NCBI RefSeq assembly: GCF_002224285.1 | Contig: NZ_CP022436.1 | Span: 868,001-932,000 of the forward strand | Direction of reading: 5' to 3' | DNA: 64,000 nt | Source of the DNA: Arthrobacter sp. YN | Lineage (GTDB): Bacteria > Actinomycetota > Actinomycetes > Actinomycetales > Micrococcaceae | In this document: piece by piece, positions 7,513 through 16,416 of the stretch | How positions within the stretch are numbered: the stretch's first letter is position 1 | Layout: every line of letters starts with the position of its first letter | Made by a program: the position numbers and the translations under genes | The notes under the pieces: model-generated | Told to the model about the DNA's origin: nothing | The model's database searches: none | Seen by the model: the letters and a program-made list of their open reading frames with translations, nothing else

Positions 7513-10452
7513 GTGACCGAGTTCGTTGAGATGCCGTTGTTGCCGGATTCCGATGCTGGCCATGGTGGCCGGTTTGTGTATGGGGTTGCCGAGTCGGTGA
7601 AGGGTGCTTTTGAGTCCGCAGCGTCGCGGGTCCAGGAGCATTCGGGTTCGCGGACCCCGTTGGTGACCGGGGCGGGGGAGGATTTCCGGGGACATTTCTC
7701 GGAGGTGTTCGCGGCGAACGCGGCTACGGCGTCCCGGGACGCGGAGTCCCTGGCCGCGGCGTTACGGACGGTGGCCGGGTATGTGGGGACCATGATTTCC
7801 GAGGCGCGGGACGAGGATGACCGGCGCCGGGAGAACAACGAGTGGGTGCGGCGGCATAACAACCGGAACTGGCTTGAAGAGGGCTGGGACAACCTTTGGG
7901 GTGAGGAAGCGCGGCCGAATATGGAGCCGGGCAGTGCGCCGTCGTTCCCTTCGGAAGCCCCGGCGTCGGGGGCGCGGGAGGCCCCGGGCCCGGGTGGCGG
8001 GTACGGGGGCGGGACGTCCTCGGCCCGTCCGGAGTCGTTGCGGAGTTTCGCTGCTGGTTCGCGTGGCCTGGATGACGGGATCGCGTCGGTGCCGGGGTCC
8101 TTGGAGTCGGAGTTGTCTTCGTTCGCGGACCGGTGCGGGTGGGGCCGGATCGACGCTGCTGGTGTGGTGACCGCGTTCCGGGAGTATTTGCGGTTGAACG
8201 AGGCGGACGCGGCGTGGGCGGTGGTGGTCGCGGACGCGTTCGCTGCCGCCGGCAGCGAGGGCGCGGTCTCGACCCTCTCGGACGCGGCGGTGAACGAGGC
8301 ACTGGCCGCGGCCGGGGTTTCGGCGAACCGGACCGGGCTGGTCATTGACCCGCCCACCGCGGCCGGGGCGATGCCCTCGTCCGGGTATGCGAATGATCCG
8401 GTGAACACGGCCACGGGTAACTTCATTGAACCCGAAACAGATCTCGGGTTCGCCGGGGCCAGCACTGACCTGGTTCTCACCCGGATGTATAACTCCCTCG
8501 GTTCCGGCCTGGACACTGTTGGGGTGTTTGGTCCGGGGTGGGCCTCGGTGCTGGATCAGCACCTGGTCCTGTCCGATGAGGGCTGCCGTTGGGTGCTGGC
8601 TGACGGCCGTGCGGTGGACTTCCCCCGCGAGGGTGCGGGTTGGGCCCGCGCGGTCGGCGAGAATTACTGGCTCGCCCGCCACCCGGTCACGGAACCGTTC
8701 CTGGCGGAACTGACCTCCGTCCCGGAGGGTGTCACTGAGGTGTTGGTCGTGACCGATAACCAGGGCGGCTGGTGGGCTTACACCACCGCCGGGGTCTGGC
8801 TCGGGACCGGGGCAGGACCCGGCCGGACCATCTCCGCCCACCGCAGTGCTCCCTCAGGGACCGTATCCGATGCTGTGGCGTCCGATGTTATGGATCCCGC
8901 CGGCGTGGATGACCGCGAAGCCGCGGCTGCACCCGATACGGAGAGTACGGTCGACGGCGGCGGGCCGGGTGTGGTGCACCGGTTGGTGCATGTCCGGGGC
9001 CGGTTCCTGGAGATCGACTATGCCGATGGTGTGGTCGCGGTGGTGCGGGGTTCGGATGGGCGCCGGGTCCAGTACGGGTACGACGCCGAGGGCCGCCTGG
9101 TCACCGTCGGCACGGAGACCGGCACCCGCACGTATCGGTGGAACGAGCAGGGCCTGATCGCCTCGGTGGTTTCTGCTGCGGGTGTGGTGGAGGCCGAGAA
9201 CACATATGACGAGGCCGGCCGGGTGGTTTTGCAGGTCACTCAGCATGGGCGGCGGACGAGGTTCGCGTATTTACCGGGCCGGGTCACGGTGGTCTCCGAT
9301 GAGGACGGGTCCCGGTCCAACTCGTGGGTCGCCGATGCGAAGGGCCGTCTGGTGGGAGTGTTGGATGCGGAGGACCGGCGCCAGTCCATGGCTTATGACG
9401 CGCATTCGAATCTGGTGTCTTTGACTGAGCGTGACGGTGCGGTCACGGTCCACGGTTACGACGCCCGCGGACGGAAGATCCGCACCGTGACTCCGGAGGG
9501 CGCGGACCTGAGCTATGGGTGGGACGAACAGGACCGTATCACCACCTTGGTCACCGCCTCCGGTGCCGTCGTGGCCTATGAGTACGCCGATGACCTGTCC
9601 CGGGACCCGTCGGTGGTGGTGGACCCGTTGGGTGGCCGGACCGAGCTTCAGTGGCGGGACGGGCTCCTGACCCAGGTCACGGACCCGGTCGGGGTCACTA
9701 TTGGTTTTGAGTACGACGGGTTCGGGGACCTGACCGGAACGTCCAACGCCGCAGGTGACACCGCGAGGATTGTGCGGGACCGGGCGGGTCGTCCGGTGAC
9801 GGCGTTGAGCCCGTCGGGGGCCGAGACCCGGTTCAGTTACGACGCTGCCGGGGTGTTGGTGCGTCGGGTGGATCCGGACGGGGCGGTGTGGGCGTTCGAG
9901 CACGACACCGCGGGCCGGACCACCGTAATGGTTGCCCCGGATGGGGGCCGGACGGTGTTCGAGTACGCCCCCAACGGTGATTTGGCCCGCACCACGGACC
10001 CGATGGGCCGCAGTATCGAGCGGGTGGTTGATGAGCTGGGTAACCTCACCGGCGCGGTGTTGCCGGACGGGGCGTCGTGGGGGTTCACCCATGACAACCT
10101 CTCCCGGCTGGTGGGTATCACGGACCCGGGCGGGCATGACTGGGTGCGGGAGTACGACACGGTCGGTGCCCTGACCGCCGTGGTGGATCCGACCGGTGTC
10201 CGGACCGGGGCGGTCACGGACCGGTCCAGCGGGACGGCGTCCCTGACGGACGCGTTCAGCACGAACACTTACAGTTTTGATGAGTACGGTCGCCCCACGA
10301 AAATCGAGGCCGTGGATGGGTCCGCGGAGCTGGTCAGCTATGACGCGGCGGGGAACCCTGTCGAGTTGGTTGATGGTGAGGGCGGGTTGACGGTCCTGGG
10401 CCGCGACGTTGCGGGGAAGATCACCTCGATCACCTCACCGTCGGGGCGGTGA
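7513..10452 (+). CDS. Rhs/YD-repeat polymorphic toxin, N-terminal part (T7SS-targeted)
   Basis: 979 aa from the GTG at 7513; the in-frame extension back to 7390 is low-complexity Trp/Cys-rich and unlikely. Residues 1-150 form a helical region with W and GWDNLWGEE motifs, resembling the N-terminal T7SS targeting domain of actinobacterial toxins. A DUF6531-like segment (DPVNTATGNF, near residue 295) opens the Rhs shell, followed by many YD repeats (for example GYDARGRKIRT and EYDGFGDL). The frame stops at 10450-10452 in the middle of a YD repeat that continues in another frame in the next gene. Insertion of one G near 10448 would join the two into one protein of about 1,912 aa. The stop and next start overlap as GTGA. 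The toxin is probably exported with the WXG100 partner. Confidence 0.9.
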   Translation: MTEFVEMPLLPDSDAGHGGRFVYGVAESVKGAFESAASRVQEHSGSRTPLVTGAGEDFRGHFSEVFAANAATASRDAESLAAALRTVAGYVGTMISEARDEDDRRRENNEWVRRHNNRNWLEEGWDNLWGEEARPNMEPGSAPSFPSEAPASGAREAPGPGGGYGGGTSSARPESLRSFAAGSRGLDDGIASVPGSLESELSSFADRCGWGRIDAAGVVTAFREYLRLNEADAAWAVVVADAFAAAGSEGAVSTLSDAAVNEALAAAGVSANRTGLVIDPPTAAGAMPSSGYANDPVNTATGNFIEPETDLGFAGASTDLVLTRMYNSLGSGLDTVGVFGPGWASVLDQHLVLSDEGCRWVLADGRAVDFPREGAGWARAVGENYWLARHPVTEPFLAELTSVPEGVTEVLVVTDNQGGWWAYTTAGVWLGTGAGPGRTISAHRSAPSGTVSDAVASDVMDPAGVDDREAAAAPDTESTVDGGGPGVVHRLVHVRGRFLEIDYADGVVAVVRGSDGRRVQYGYDAEGRLVTVGTETGTRTYRWNEQGLIASVVSAAGVVEAENTYDEAGRVVLQVTQHGRRTRFAYLPGRVTVVSDEDGSRSNSWVADAKGRLVGVLDAEDRRQSMAYDAHSNLVSLTERDGAVTVHGYDARGRKIRTVTPEGADLSYGWDEQDRITTLVTASGAVVAYEYADDLSRDPSVVVDPLGGRTELQWRDGLLTQVTDPVGVTIGFEYDGFGDLTGTSNAAGDTARIVRDRAGRPVTALSPSGAETRFSYDAAGVLVRRVDPDGAVWAFEHDTAGRTTVMVAPDGGRTVFEYAPNGDLARTTDPMGRSIERVVDELGNLTGAVLPDGASWGFTHDNLSRLVGITDPGGHDWVREYDTVGALTAVVDPTGVRTGAVTDRSSGTASLTDAFSTNTYSFDEYGRPTKIEAVDGSAELVSYDAAGNPVELVDGEGGLTVLGRDVAGKITSITSPSGR

Positions 10453-13247
10453 CCTGGTTCGAGTACGACCATTGCGGCCGGCCGTTCCGCAGTATTGACC
10501 CGGTCGGGGCGGTCACGGAACTGTCCTACGACCCGGACCAGCGCCTCACGGCGAGGAGACTGCCCACCGGTGAGGTCGAAACCTTCGCCTACGACGCGTG
10601 TGGGCGGTTGACCGCGAAGCATACTCCGGGGGAGGGCACGGCCCGGTACGGGTACGACAAGGTCGGGCGGCTGAGCTTCGCCCAGGATTCCTGGTACGGG
10701 ACCCGCCGCTTCGAATACAACCTCGCCGGGGAACTGGTGTCCACGACGAACGGGGTGGGTGGCAGGACCCGGTTCGAGTACGACACCCGCGGCCGCCTCA
10801 CCCGCATCACCGACCCTGTGGGTGGGGTGACCACCCGCACCTACACGGCCACGGACCAGGTCGACACGGTCACGGACCCGCTCGGGAGGGTCACCACCGC
10901 CACCTACGACCCGGCCGGGCGGCAACTCTCCCAAACGGACCCGGACGGGCACACCACCACCTGGGCCTACGACACCGCGGGCCGGGAAGCCTCCACCTCG
11001 GTGGACGGTGCCCTGATCGCCGCCATCACCCGCGACCTTGCCGGCCGTCGGGTGGTCATCACCGACCACACCGGTGGGGCGGGGTACGCGGTGGAGCACG
11101 AACTGTGCTTTGACCGCCGCGGACTCCTCACCCGAAAGTCCAACGGGAACGGCAACGGGAACGGGACGCTGTCATGGGAGTACGACGGTGACGGGAACCG
11201 CACCGCCTTCACCGACCCCACCGGCACCACCACCCGCTACACCCGCAACCCCGCAGGGAGGGTCACGGCCGTGTCGAACCCGTTGCTCGGGGACGCGGCC
11301 TTCACCCACGACCCCTCCGGGCGGATCACCACCGCCACCGCCGGGAACTACACCCAGGAATGGGTATACCGGGGAGGGAGCCTGGTCGAGCACACCCGCA
11401 CCCAGGTCGATAACCCGGGTGCTGCTGATGTGACGCTCATCGGCCGTGAGGACGGCGGCCGGATCACCGGACTGTCCCGGGGCGGGGTCGTGACCCGGTA
11501 CGGGTACGACACCGCCGGGCAACTGACCTCCGCCACCACCACTGTGACTGACTCGGAGGCGTCGGGTTCGGTGGTGGGGTGGGAGTACGACGCCGGTGGG
11601 CGGCTGCTCCGCGAAACCACCCCCACCGGGTCGCGAACCTACACGTACGACGCCGCGGGCCAGCTTCTCGCTGTCACGGAACCTGATGGTTCGGTCACCG
11701 AGTATGTGTATGACGGGTTGGGCAGGCGGGTCCGGGTGATCGACCCGGACGGGTCCTGGACCGAATACGCCTGGGGCCCCACCGGCTACCTCACCGGCAC
11801 CATCGAAAAGGATCGGGACGGGGCCGAACGAAACCGGCACCGGCTCCACGTCGACGCGCTCGGTGAACTCGCCACCGTGGACGGGACACCGTTGTGGTGG
11901 GACACCGCCGCACCCGTGCCGACCCTCGCCGGTATAGAGACGACCCAGGTGTTGTCCCTGCCCGGCGGGGTCACCGGCATCGGGGAGGCGTGGACCGCGC
12001 CCGGGTGGCGTGCCGCGCGCCCGACCGATCAGCACGACCCCTGGGCCGTCCTCGGAACCCCCACCACCCCACACCCGGGCAGCCCCACAGCTGCTAATGC
12101 GGGTTTGGGTGGTGTGTTACCCGCCGGGATTACTCTGACCGCCGGTGGCGGGATCGACATCGCCGGACTTGAATGGCTCGGCAAACGCGCCTACGACCCC
12201 ACCACCCGGGGCTTCCTCTCCACCGACCCCCTCGCCCCCGTCCTGGGCGCGGGCTGGGACGGGAACCCCTACTCCTACGCCGGGAACAACCCACTCAACA
12301 CTTCTGACCCCACCGGCCTGAAACCCCTGACCGACGCCGACCTGAAAGCCTACGACGGGTCCTCCCGCGGCGCCATCGCCGCCACAGGCGACTGGCTCGG
12401 AGACAACTGGGAATACGTCGTCGGAGGGGCCGCTGTGGTCGGCGGGGCCGTGCTGATGTTCGTCCCCGGCGGCCAAGTCGCGGGCATGGGACTGATGAGC
12501 TTCGGCGCCGACGTAGTCATCCAAAAAGCAACCACCGGCCAAGTCAACTGGGGCCAAGCAGCCATCTCCGGCGGCCTCGGCATAATCGGCGGCGGAGTCG
12601 GGGTTGCCATTACTAAAACTGCTTCGCATATTGTTGGGAAAGTGGTGGCACAGCAGGCTGCGCGAAGCATGGCTTCAAACGCGACTTCGACACTGACCCG
12701 TGGGACAGGAAATGCCGCCGTCATCGCGCGGAGATTCGGTGCAGGTGTGATGAAAGACATGGTCGGGAGCGGGGCGTCAGGCAGTGTAGTTGGGGCGATA
12801 GATTACCTCCGCGAGCGCGTTCAGAAAGGAGGTCCTTGGACGGCCCAAGGACTGTTAGGGAGCGTTGCCGGAGGCGCCGCCACAAACGTTATCAGCGGGG
12901 CCCTTGGCCCTGCAGCGGGCCATGCTGCCACCAAGAGCCTCCAGTATGGTTCGACCCTTGGCATCAATATCGGCGCTGGATTCGCAGGCGAAATGGTGAA
13001 GAGTGGTGTGAACGGGGAAGCCTTCGACCCGCTAAAGTCCGGAGTGTCATCTGTGATGGCGGGTACAGGGTCTTCCACTCTGGCATCGCTGCGTGGCAAA
13101 ATTCCGCAGGGTTACGGGGATCTTATCGGACCAAATACACCTTCCCCGATAAAGTACTTCAACTGGGGCAATGTGTTCACTGAGGCTGCTAATGGAGGGA
13201 TAGGAACCGGTGCAAACTTTTACACGGATGAGATGTGGCCAAAATAG
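10449..13247 (+). CDS. Rhs/YD-repeat toxin, C-terminal part with core and toxin tip
   Basis: 932 aa; GTG at 10449 within the GTGA overlap. Dense YD repeats fill residues 1-520, including an Asn-Gly microrepeat at 11147-11170. The Rhs core signature follows (YDPTTRGFLSTDP, NPYSYAGNNP, DPTGL), ending near residue 625 at base 12320. Beyond the core the sequence is variable: a glycine/alanine-rich hydrophobic section (GGAAVVGGAVL, GGLGIIGGGVGVA), then more Gly-rich helices, with a final 50 aa ending DEMWPK. I see no nuclease, deaminase or ADP-ribosyltransferase motif. The multi-helix membrane proteins that follow fit a membrane-active tip, which is inference. About 480 bp around the core (12120-12600) is homologous to the orphan cassette at 14702. 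It is adjacent, with zero spacing, to the next gene. Confidence 0.9.
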   Translation: MTWFEYDHCGRPFRSIDPVGAVTELSYDPDQRLTARRLPTGEVETFAYDACGRLTAKHTPGEGTARYGYDKVGRLSFAQDSWYGTRRFEYNLAGELVSTTNGVGGRTRFEYDTRGRLTRITDPVGGVTTRTYTATDQVDTVTDPLGRVTTATYDPAGRQLSQTDPDGHTTTWAYDTAGREASTSVDGALIAAITRDLAGRRVVITDHTGGAGYAVEHELCFDRRGLLTRKSNGNGNGNGTLSWEYDGDGNRTAFTDPTGTTTRYTRNPAGRVTAVSNPLLGDAAFTHDPSGRITTATAGNYTQEWVYRGGSLVEHTRTQVDNPGAADVTLIGREDGGRITGLSRGGVVTRYGYDTAGQLTSATTTVTDSEASGSVVGWEYDAGGRLLRETTPTGSRTYTYDAAGQLLAVTEPDGSVTEYVYDGLGRRVRVIDPDGSWTEYAWGPTGYLTGTIEKDRDGAERNRHRLHVDALGELATVDGTPLWWDTAAPVPTLAGIETTQVLSLPGGVTGIGEAWTAPGWRAARPTDQHDPWAVLGTPTTPHPGSPTAANAGLGGVLPAGITLTAGGGIDIAGLEWLGKRAYDPTTRGFLSTDPLAPVLGAGWDGNPYSYAGNNPLNTSDPTGLKPLTDADLKAYDGSSRGAIAATGDWLGDNWEYVVGGAAVVGGAVLMFVPGGQVAGMGLMSFGADVVIQKATTGQVNWGQAAISGGLGIIGGGVGVAITKTASHIVGKVVAQQAARSMASNATSTLTRGTGNAAVIARRFGAGVMKDMVGSGASGSVVGAIDYLRERVQKGGPWTAQGLLGSVAGGAATNVISGALGPAAGHAATKSLQYGSTLGINIGAGFAGEMVKSGVNGEAFDPLKSGVSSVMAGTGSSTLASLRGKIPQGYGDLIGPNTPSPIKYFNWGNVFTEAANGGIGTGANFYTDEMWPK

Positions 13248-13628
13248 ATGAAGAAGAATGAATCAGGTAATAAAACCCTAAGTGTCCGGGCCATTCCGGA
13301 GTGGTATTATTGGACTGGGGTTGTGGTTCCGGGAATTCTTATGCTGATCCTGTGCGTCAACAGAACGGAAGAGTTCGGAATATCTGTATGGGTTGCTAAC
13401 TTTATTGTTCTTATCCTCTGTGCCATAGCTGTTGGTTGCGTAACATATTGGAAATCAAATATTGCCGCCGCGCTATCGTTTGGTGCCGCGATCGTCTTAG
13501 GAAGTTTAGCCTTCGCTGGGCTTTCCCATGTCATTCCGGTGGCTGCGTTGACTGGGGGCGCACTATGGACGGGGTGCCCTCTGGGATTATTGATTGGACT
13601 GACATTGACTGCTGGTGAACGACGATAG
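13248..13628 (+). CDS. Four-helix membrane protein, candidate immunity protein of the Rhs toxin
   Basis: 126 aa. The ATG directly follows the rhs stop codon (TAG then ATG), so translation is coupled. Four hydrophobic segments are visible (about residues 20-38, 45-63, 70-90, 95-118), with a short charged N-terminus and a GERR end. I do not recognise a named family. The position immediately behind a polymorphic toxin gene is the usual place for the cognate immunity gene, and an integral membrane immunity protein suggests a toxin that acts on the membrane. It is unlike the three related proteins encoded further downstream. Function is inferred from position only. Confidence 0.65.
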   Translation: MKKNESGNKTLSVRAIPEWYYWTGVVVPGILMLILCVNRTEEFGISVWVANFIVLILCAIAVGCVTYWKSNIAAALSFGAAIVLGSLAFAGLSHVIPVAALTGGALWTGCPLGLLIGLTLTAGERR

Positions 13629-13929
13629 GTGGGCGCTCGGACAAGGGGCTGGACGGAGGTTGCAATGGATGATGGTCCTGGTGGACAGGACATGCTTTCG
13701 GGAAATAGCTCACTGCTTGGCCCTACGTTTCTGGCCAAGCTACGGCGTCATCGGTGGAGTGCTGGTTTCCGGCATCAACCAGGACGCGGCCTGCCGCTGT
13801 GCGGTCACTAGTGATTGCACCTGGTAGGGCTGGGCGCGTTGTGAGGTGTGAGCTGTGCTTTGACCGGAGTAGCTGGGGACGCAAGTCTTAGGCTTGTTGG
13901 TATCGACGTTTAATGAGCTGGGAGGGGCC
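13629..13929 (+). other. Non-coding gap with a short rhs-like scar
   Basis: No convincing gene. A 14-bp match to the rhs gene (CTGTGCTTTGACCG at 13853-13866, also at about 11103) marks a possible recombination remnant. The short frames here have no recognisable product. Confidence 0.4.
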
Positions 13930-13932
13930 GTG

Positions 13933-14337
13933 GTGAATGATCCGGTAGATCCCAAATTGAGGAGCGATGTTCCGCAGCGGGAATTAGTAAGTGAAATTGC
14001 CTGGAAGTCGAAAAAGACATGCGTCTATATAGACGTAATTTGTATTGTCGGCTTTATTATTTGCCTTGGTGTTTCGATATTTGTCGTTGTGAATGTTCCC
14101 ATTGATACCGGGATCATCTATTATGGGAAGCATATACCAATACCTTTTGCTCTTGCTCTACCTGTCGTTGGTCTTTTCCTATTTTGGGCAACGGAACGAG
14201 TGTTTAGTGAGAATCGCCCTCGTGAAAAAGCGCGCAAACTGCGCTATATTTCGGGACCAGCAACAATCTTTGTGCTCATTTCCTTTCAGGTGATGTTGGC
14301 CATAACAATCCTGCGCGAGGCTGGCAATTTTACATAA
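13933..14337 (+). CDS. Three-helix membrane protein, immunity-like family copy A
   Basis: 134 aa from the GTG at 13933 (GTG at 13930 also possible; GGGAGG lies just upstream). Three hydrophobic helices: one after YIDVIC, a second ending FLFWATERVF, and a third in GPATIFVLISFQ. The connecting loop contains NVPIDTGIIYYGKHIP. It shares this layout and many residues with the products at 15886 and 16417, so the three form one paralogous family. No toxin gene lies directly upstream now, so copy A is either an orphan immunity gene or belongs to a toxin tip that has been lost. Its DNA is clearly more AT-rich than the rhs gene, consistent with acquisition. I do not recognise a named family. Confidence 0.65.
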   Translation: MNDPVDPKLRSDVPQRELVSEIAWKSKKTCVYIDVICIVGFIICLGVSIFVVVNVPIDTGIIYYGKHIPIPFALALPVVGLFLFWATERVFSENRPREKARKLRYISGPATIFVLISFQVMLAITILREAGNFT

Positions 14338-14414
14338 ACAAGCGCGACAGAACGCGGTAGTCATCGTTGATGGTGGTTGTGAGTGAACGTCACGCCTGAC
14401 GTGCGCGCCAAGAC

Positions 14415-14434
14415 GCCAACCGACTTCGGTTGGC
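14415..14434 (+). terminator. Short hairpin after immunity-like copy A
   Basis: Arms GCCAACCG and CGGTTGGC with a 4-nt loop, 78 bp after the stop of the preceding gene. There is no T-tail, so terminator function is uncertain. Confidence 0.35.
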
Positions 14435-14517
14435 AAGGCCCGGCAGGCTAGCAGTCAACCGGAAGTCAGCAAATTTCCCATGTCAGTGGTCCAGACAGTC
14501 ATTTCTAACTCCATGCC

Positions 14518-14604
14518 TATTGGCCCTCCTTCTCGGTGACTTGGGCGTGGGCCGCTTCTACTTCGGCAAATTTGGCACGGGTATCGCCAAACTGCTGACC
14601 CGGC
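14518..14604 (+). pseudogene. TM2-domain fragment
   Basis: The stretch encodes LLALLLGDLGVGRFYFGK followed by a Gly-Ile-Leu-rich helix, a good match to the first half of a TM2 domain (G-LG-h-RFY-GK). The second transmembrane helix and the aspartate-containing end are missing. The surrounding frame (14430-14675) has no clear start and ends in unrelated sequence. It is a broken gene between immunity-like copy A and the orphan rhs cassette, probably left by the recombination that brought the cassette. Confidence 0.6.
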
Positions 14605-14701
14605 ACGCGGCGTATTTAGGTGATAGTAGCTCCGGCGCGTCGGTGAAAGCGGCACGGTTCGTGTCGCCGTCGTAATTCGACCACAGAGCCCGGACCCGGA
14701 G

Positions 14702-15895
14702 CCGGCCGGTATTGCCCTGACCGCTGGTGCCGGGATCGACATCGTCGGACTCAAATGGCTCGGCAAGCGCGCTTACGACCCGGTCACCCGGGGATTCCTC
14801 TCCACCGACCCCCTCGCCCCCGTCCTTGGCGCGGGCTGGGACGGCAACCCCTACTCCTACGCCGGAAACAACCCCCTCAACACCACCGACCCCACCGGCC
14901 TGCGTCCCCTGACCGATGCTGACCTGAAAGCCTACGACGGCTCCTCCTGGGGCGCCCTCGCAGCGACCGGGGACTGGCTCGGAGACAACTGGGAGTATTT
15001 GGCTGGTGGTGCGATGGTGATTGCTGGTGGTGTTTTGATGGCTACCGGTGTTGGTGGGCCCGTCGGCCTGGCATTGGTCGGCGCGGGCTTGGACACGGTT
15101 ATCCAGAAAGCTACGACGGGGTCTGTGAACTGGGGTCAGGTGGCGTTGACGGGTGCTGTTGGTGTGGTTGCTGGGCCGTTGGCCGGGAAGGTCAGCAGCG
15201 CTGTGACGGCTGGTCTCGGCCGGGCAGGTACGGCGGTGACTACGCAGGTGCTGCCGGCCTTGGGCCGTGCAGGATCGGCGGTAGCGTCGGGCGCGGCCAG
15301 AGCCGGGTCTGCGACATCGGCTGTAGGCTCACGTGTCGGAACGGCAGTGACCTCGGGGGTGTCTCGCGTCAGTACCGGTGCAGGAAGCTATCTTTCACAG
15401 TTGTCGGCCCAGCAGATGGGCAGAGCGGCACTGACCAATGGAATATCAGGCAGCATCGGGAACACGGGCATGTACCACCTCCAAAGATCCCCGGATGACA
15501 AGTGGACTCTCGGGGGAGCCATTGGAGCTGCGACGGGTGGATTCGTCAGCGGCGCAATCGGCTCCCAAGCCGGGTATCTAGCCGCACCGCTGTCAGGTCG
15601 GTTCTCATCTTTCGTTCAATACGGTGTCGGCGCGGGAGGTTCGCTGGTTGGCGGCTCCGTAGATCATGCGATTCGTGGTAAGGGTTACGGAGCCGCGGAG
15701 ATGTTTTATGACGGCATGGGTGGCGCGGCGCTCACGCGCTTCCCAGGTGCCTCAGAACTAAGTCCCAATCCAGGATGGATGACCCACAGCATGGCAGCGT
15801 ACGGCGGAGCCCACGCCGGGGCTATCGTAGAAAGCGTAAAATTCGTGGGAAATGAACTTGTAGAGCAAGGAACGGGAACGCCGCTGTGGGGGTAG
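14702..15895 (+). pseudogene. Orphan rhs C-terminal toxin cassette without a start
   Basis: From 14702 the frame encodes the same Rhs core end as the main gene (GKRAYDPVTRGFLSTDP, NPYSYAGNNP, DPTGL at 14888-14902), then a different C-terminus. It shares the DWLGDNWEY segment and VIQKATTG with the main tip, then diverges into Gly/Ala-rich helices ending TGTPLWG. There is no start codon or YD-repeat shell upstream, and homology with 12120 starts abruptly. This is the structure of the displaced tips found behind rhs and CDI genes, which can replace the expressed tip by homologous recombination. An internal TTG at 14999 might allow some translation. A membrane immunity candidate overlaps its stop. 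Confidence 0.85.
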
Positions 15896-16317
15896 ATGAT
15901 GGTGAGAATAGTGCAAAGGGGAATTCAGGAGCAGAGGATGATTTCACGGATGAAGATCTGCGGCTGGGAAGGAAAGCCTGTAAATATATAGACTTACTTT
16001 GCGTGATTGTCGCATTGCTTTCTGTGGGTATCGCAGGGTTTGTTTTCACTCACGTCCCGTGGGATACGAGAATGCCCTACGATGGAAGGTTTGATCGCTC
16101 TGGCAACGGGATTCCAATGCAGATGGCCATGCTCATTGTTTTTGTTGTTCTCTTCCTCTTCTGGCGTTCCGGTAGAAAGCCTGATGCACACCGCATGCGA
16201 AAGGGATCTCGCATCGGGACCTACATTCTAGGAACAGTCATGATCCTGGCATGTTTTGCTGGTCAATGGGTTATGGGTCAATCGATTCTCACTGCAGGCG
16301 GTTATTTCGGTAACTAG
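15886..16317 (+). CDS. Three-helix membrane protein, immunity-like family copy B
   Basis: 143 aa; GTG at 15886 overlaps the last 10 bases of the orphan cassette. An acidic N-terminus of about 28 residues is followed by KYIDLLCV and a first helix, the loop HVPWDTRMPYDGR, a second helix ending FLFW, and a third helix near residues 110-132. The order of features matches copy A (YIDVIC, NVPIDTG, FLFW), so both belong to one family. Overlap with the toxin cassette makes it the cassette's likely cognate immunity gene. Retention of an intact immunity gene beside a silent tip is typical of orphan toxin modules. Function is inferred from position and topology. Confidence 0.7.
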   Translation: MGVDDGENSAKGNSGAEDDFTDEDLRLGRKACKYIDLLCVIVALLSVGIAGFVFTHVPWDTRMPYDGRFDRSGNGIPMQMAMLIVFVVLFLFWRSGRKPDAHRMRKGSRIGTYILGTVMILACFAGQWVMGQSILTAGGYFGN

Positions 16318-16416
16318 AAAAACGTCGCTACCGTTTAGTTGGTGACTGTGATTTGTGTTCAGTGCCCCACGTTGCTCGAGCTGCCGTAAGAAAGGAGGGT
16401 TCGCGGGGGAGGTCTA

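Noticed and set aside
13615..13827. Overlapping 60-70 codon frames after the four-helix membrane protein
   Set aside because: They overlap each other in different frames, have no start signal, and match nothing recognisable.
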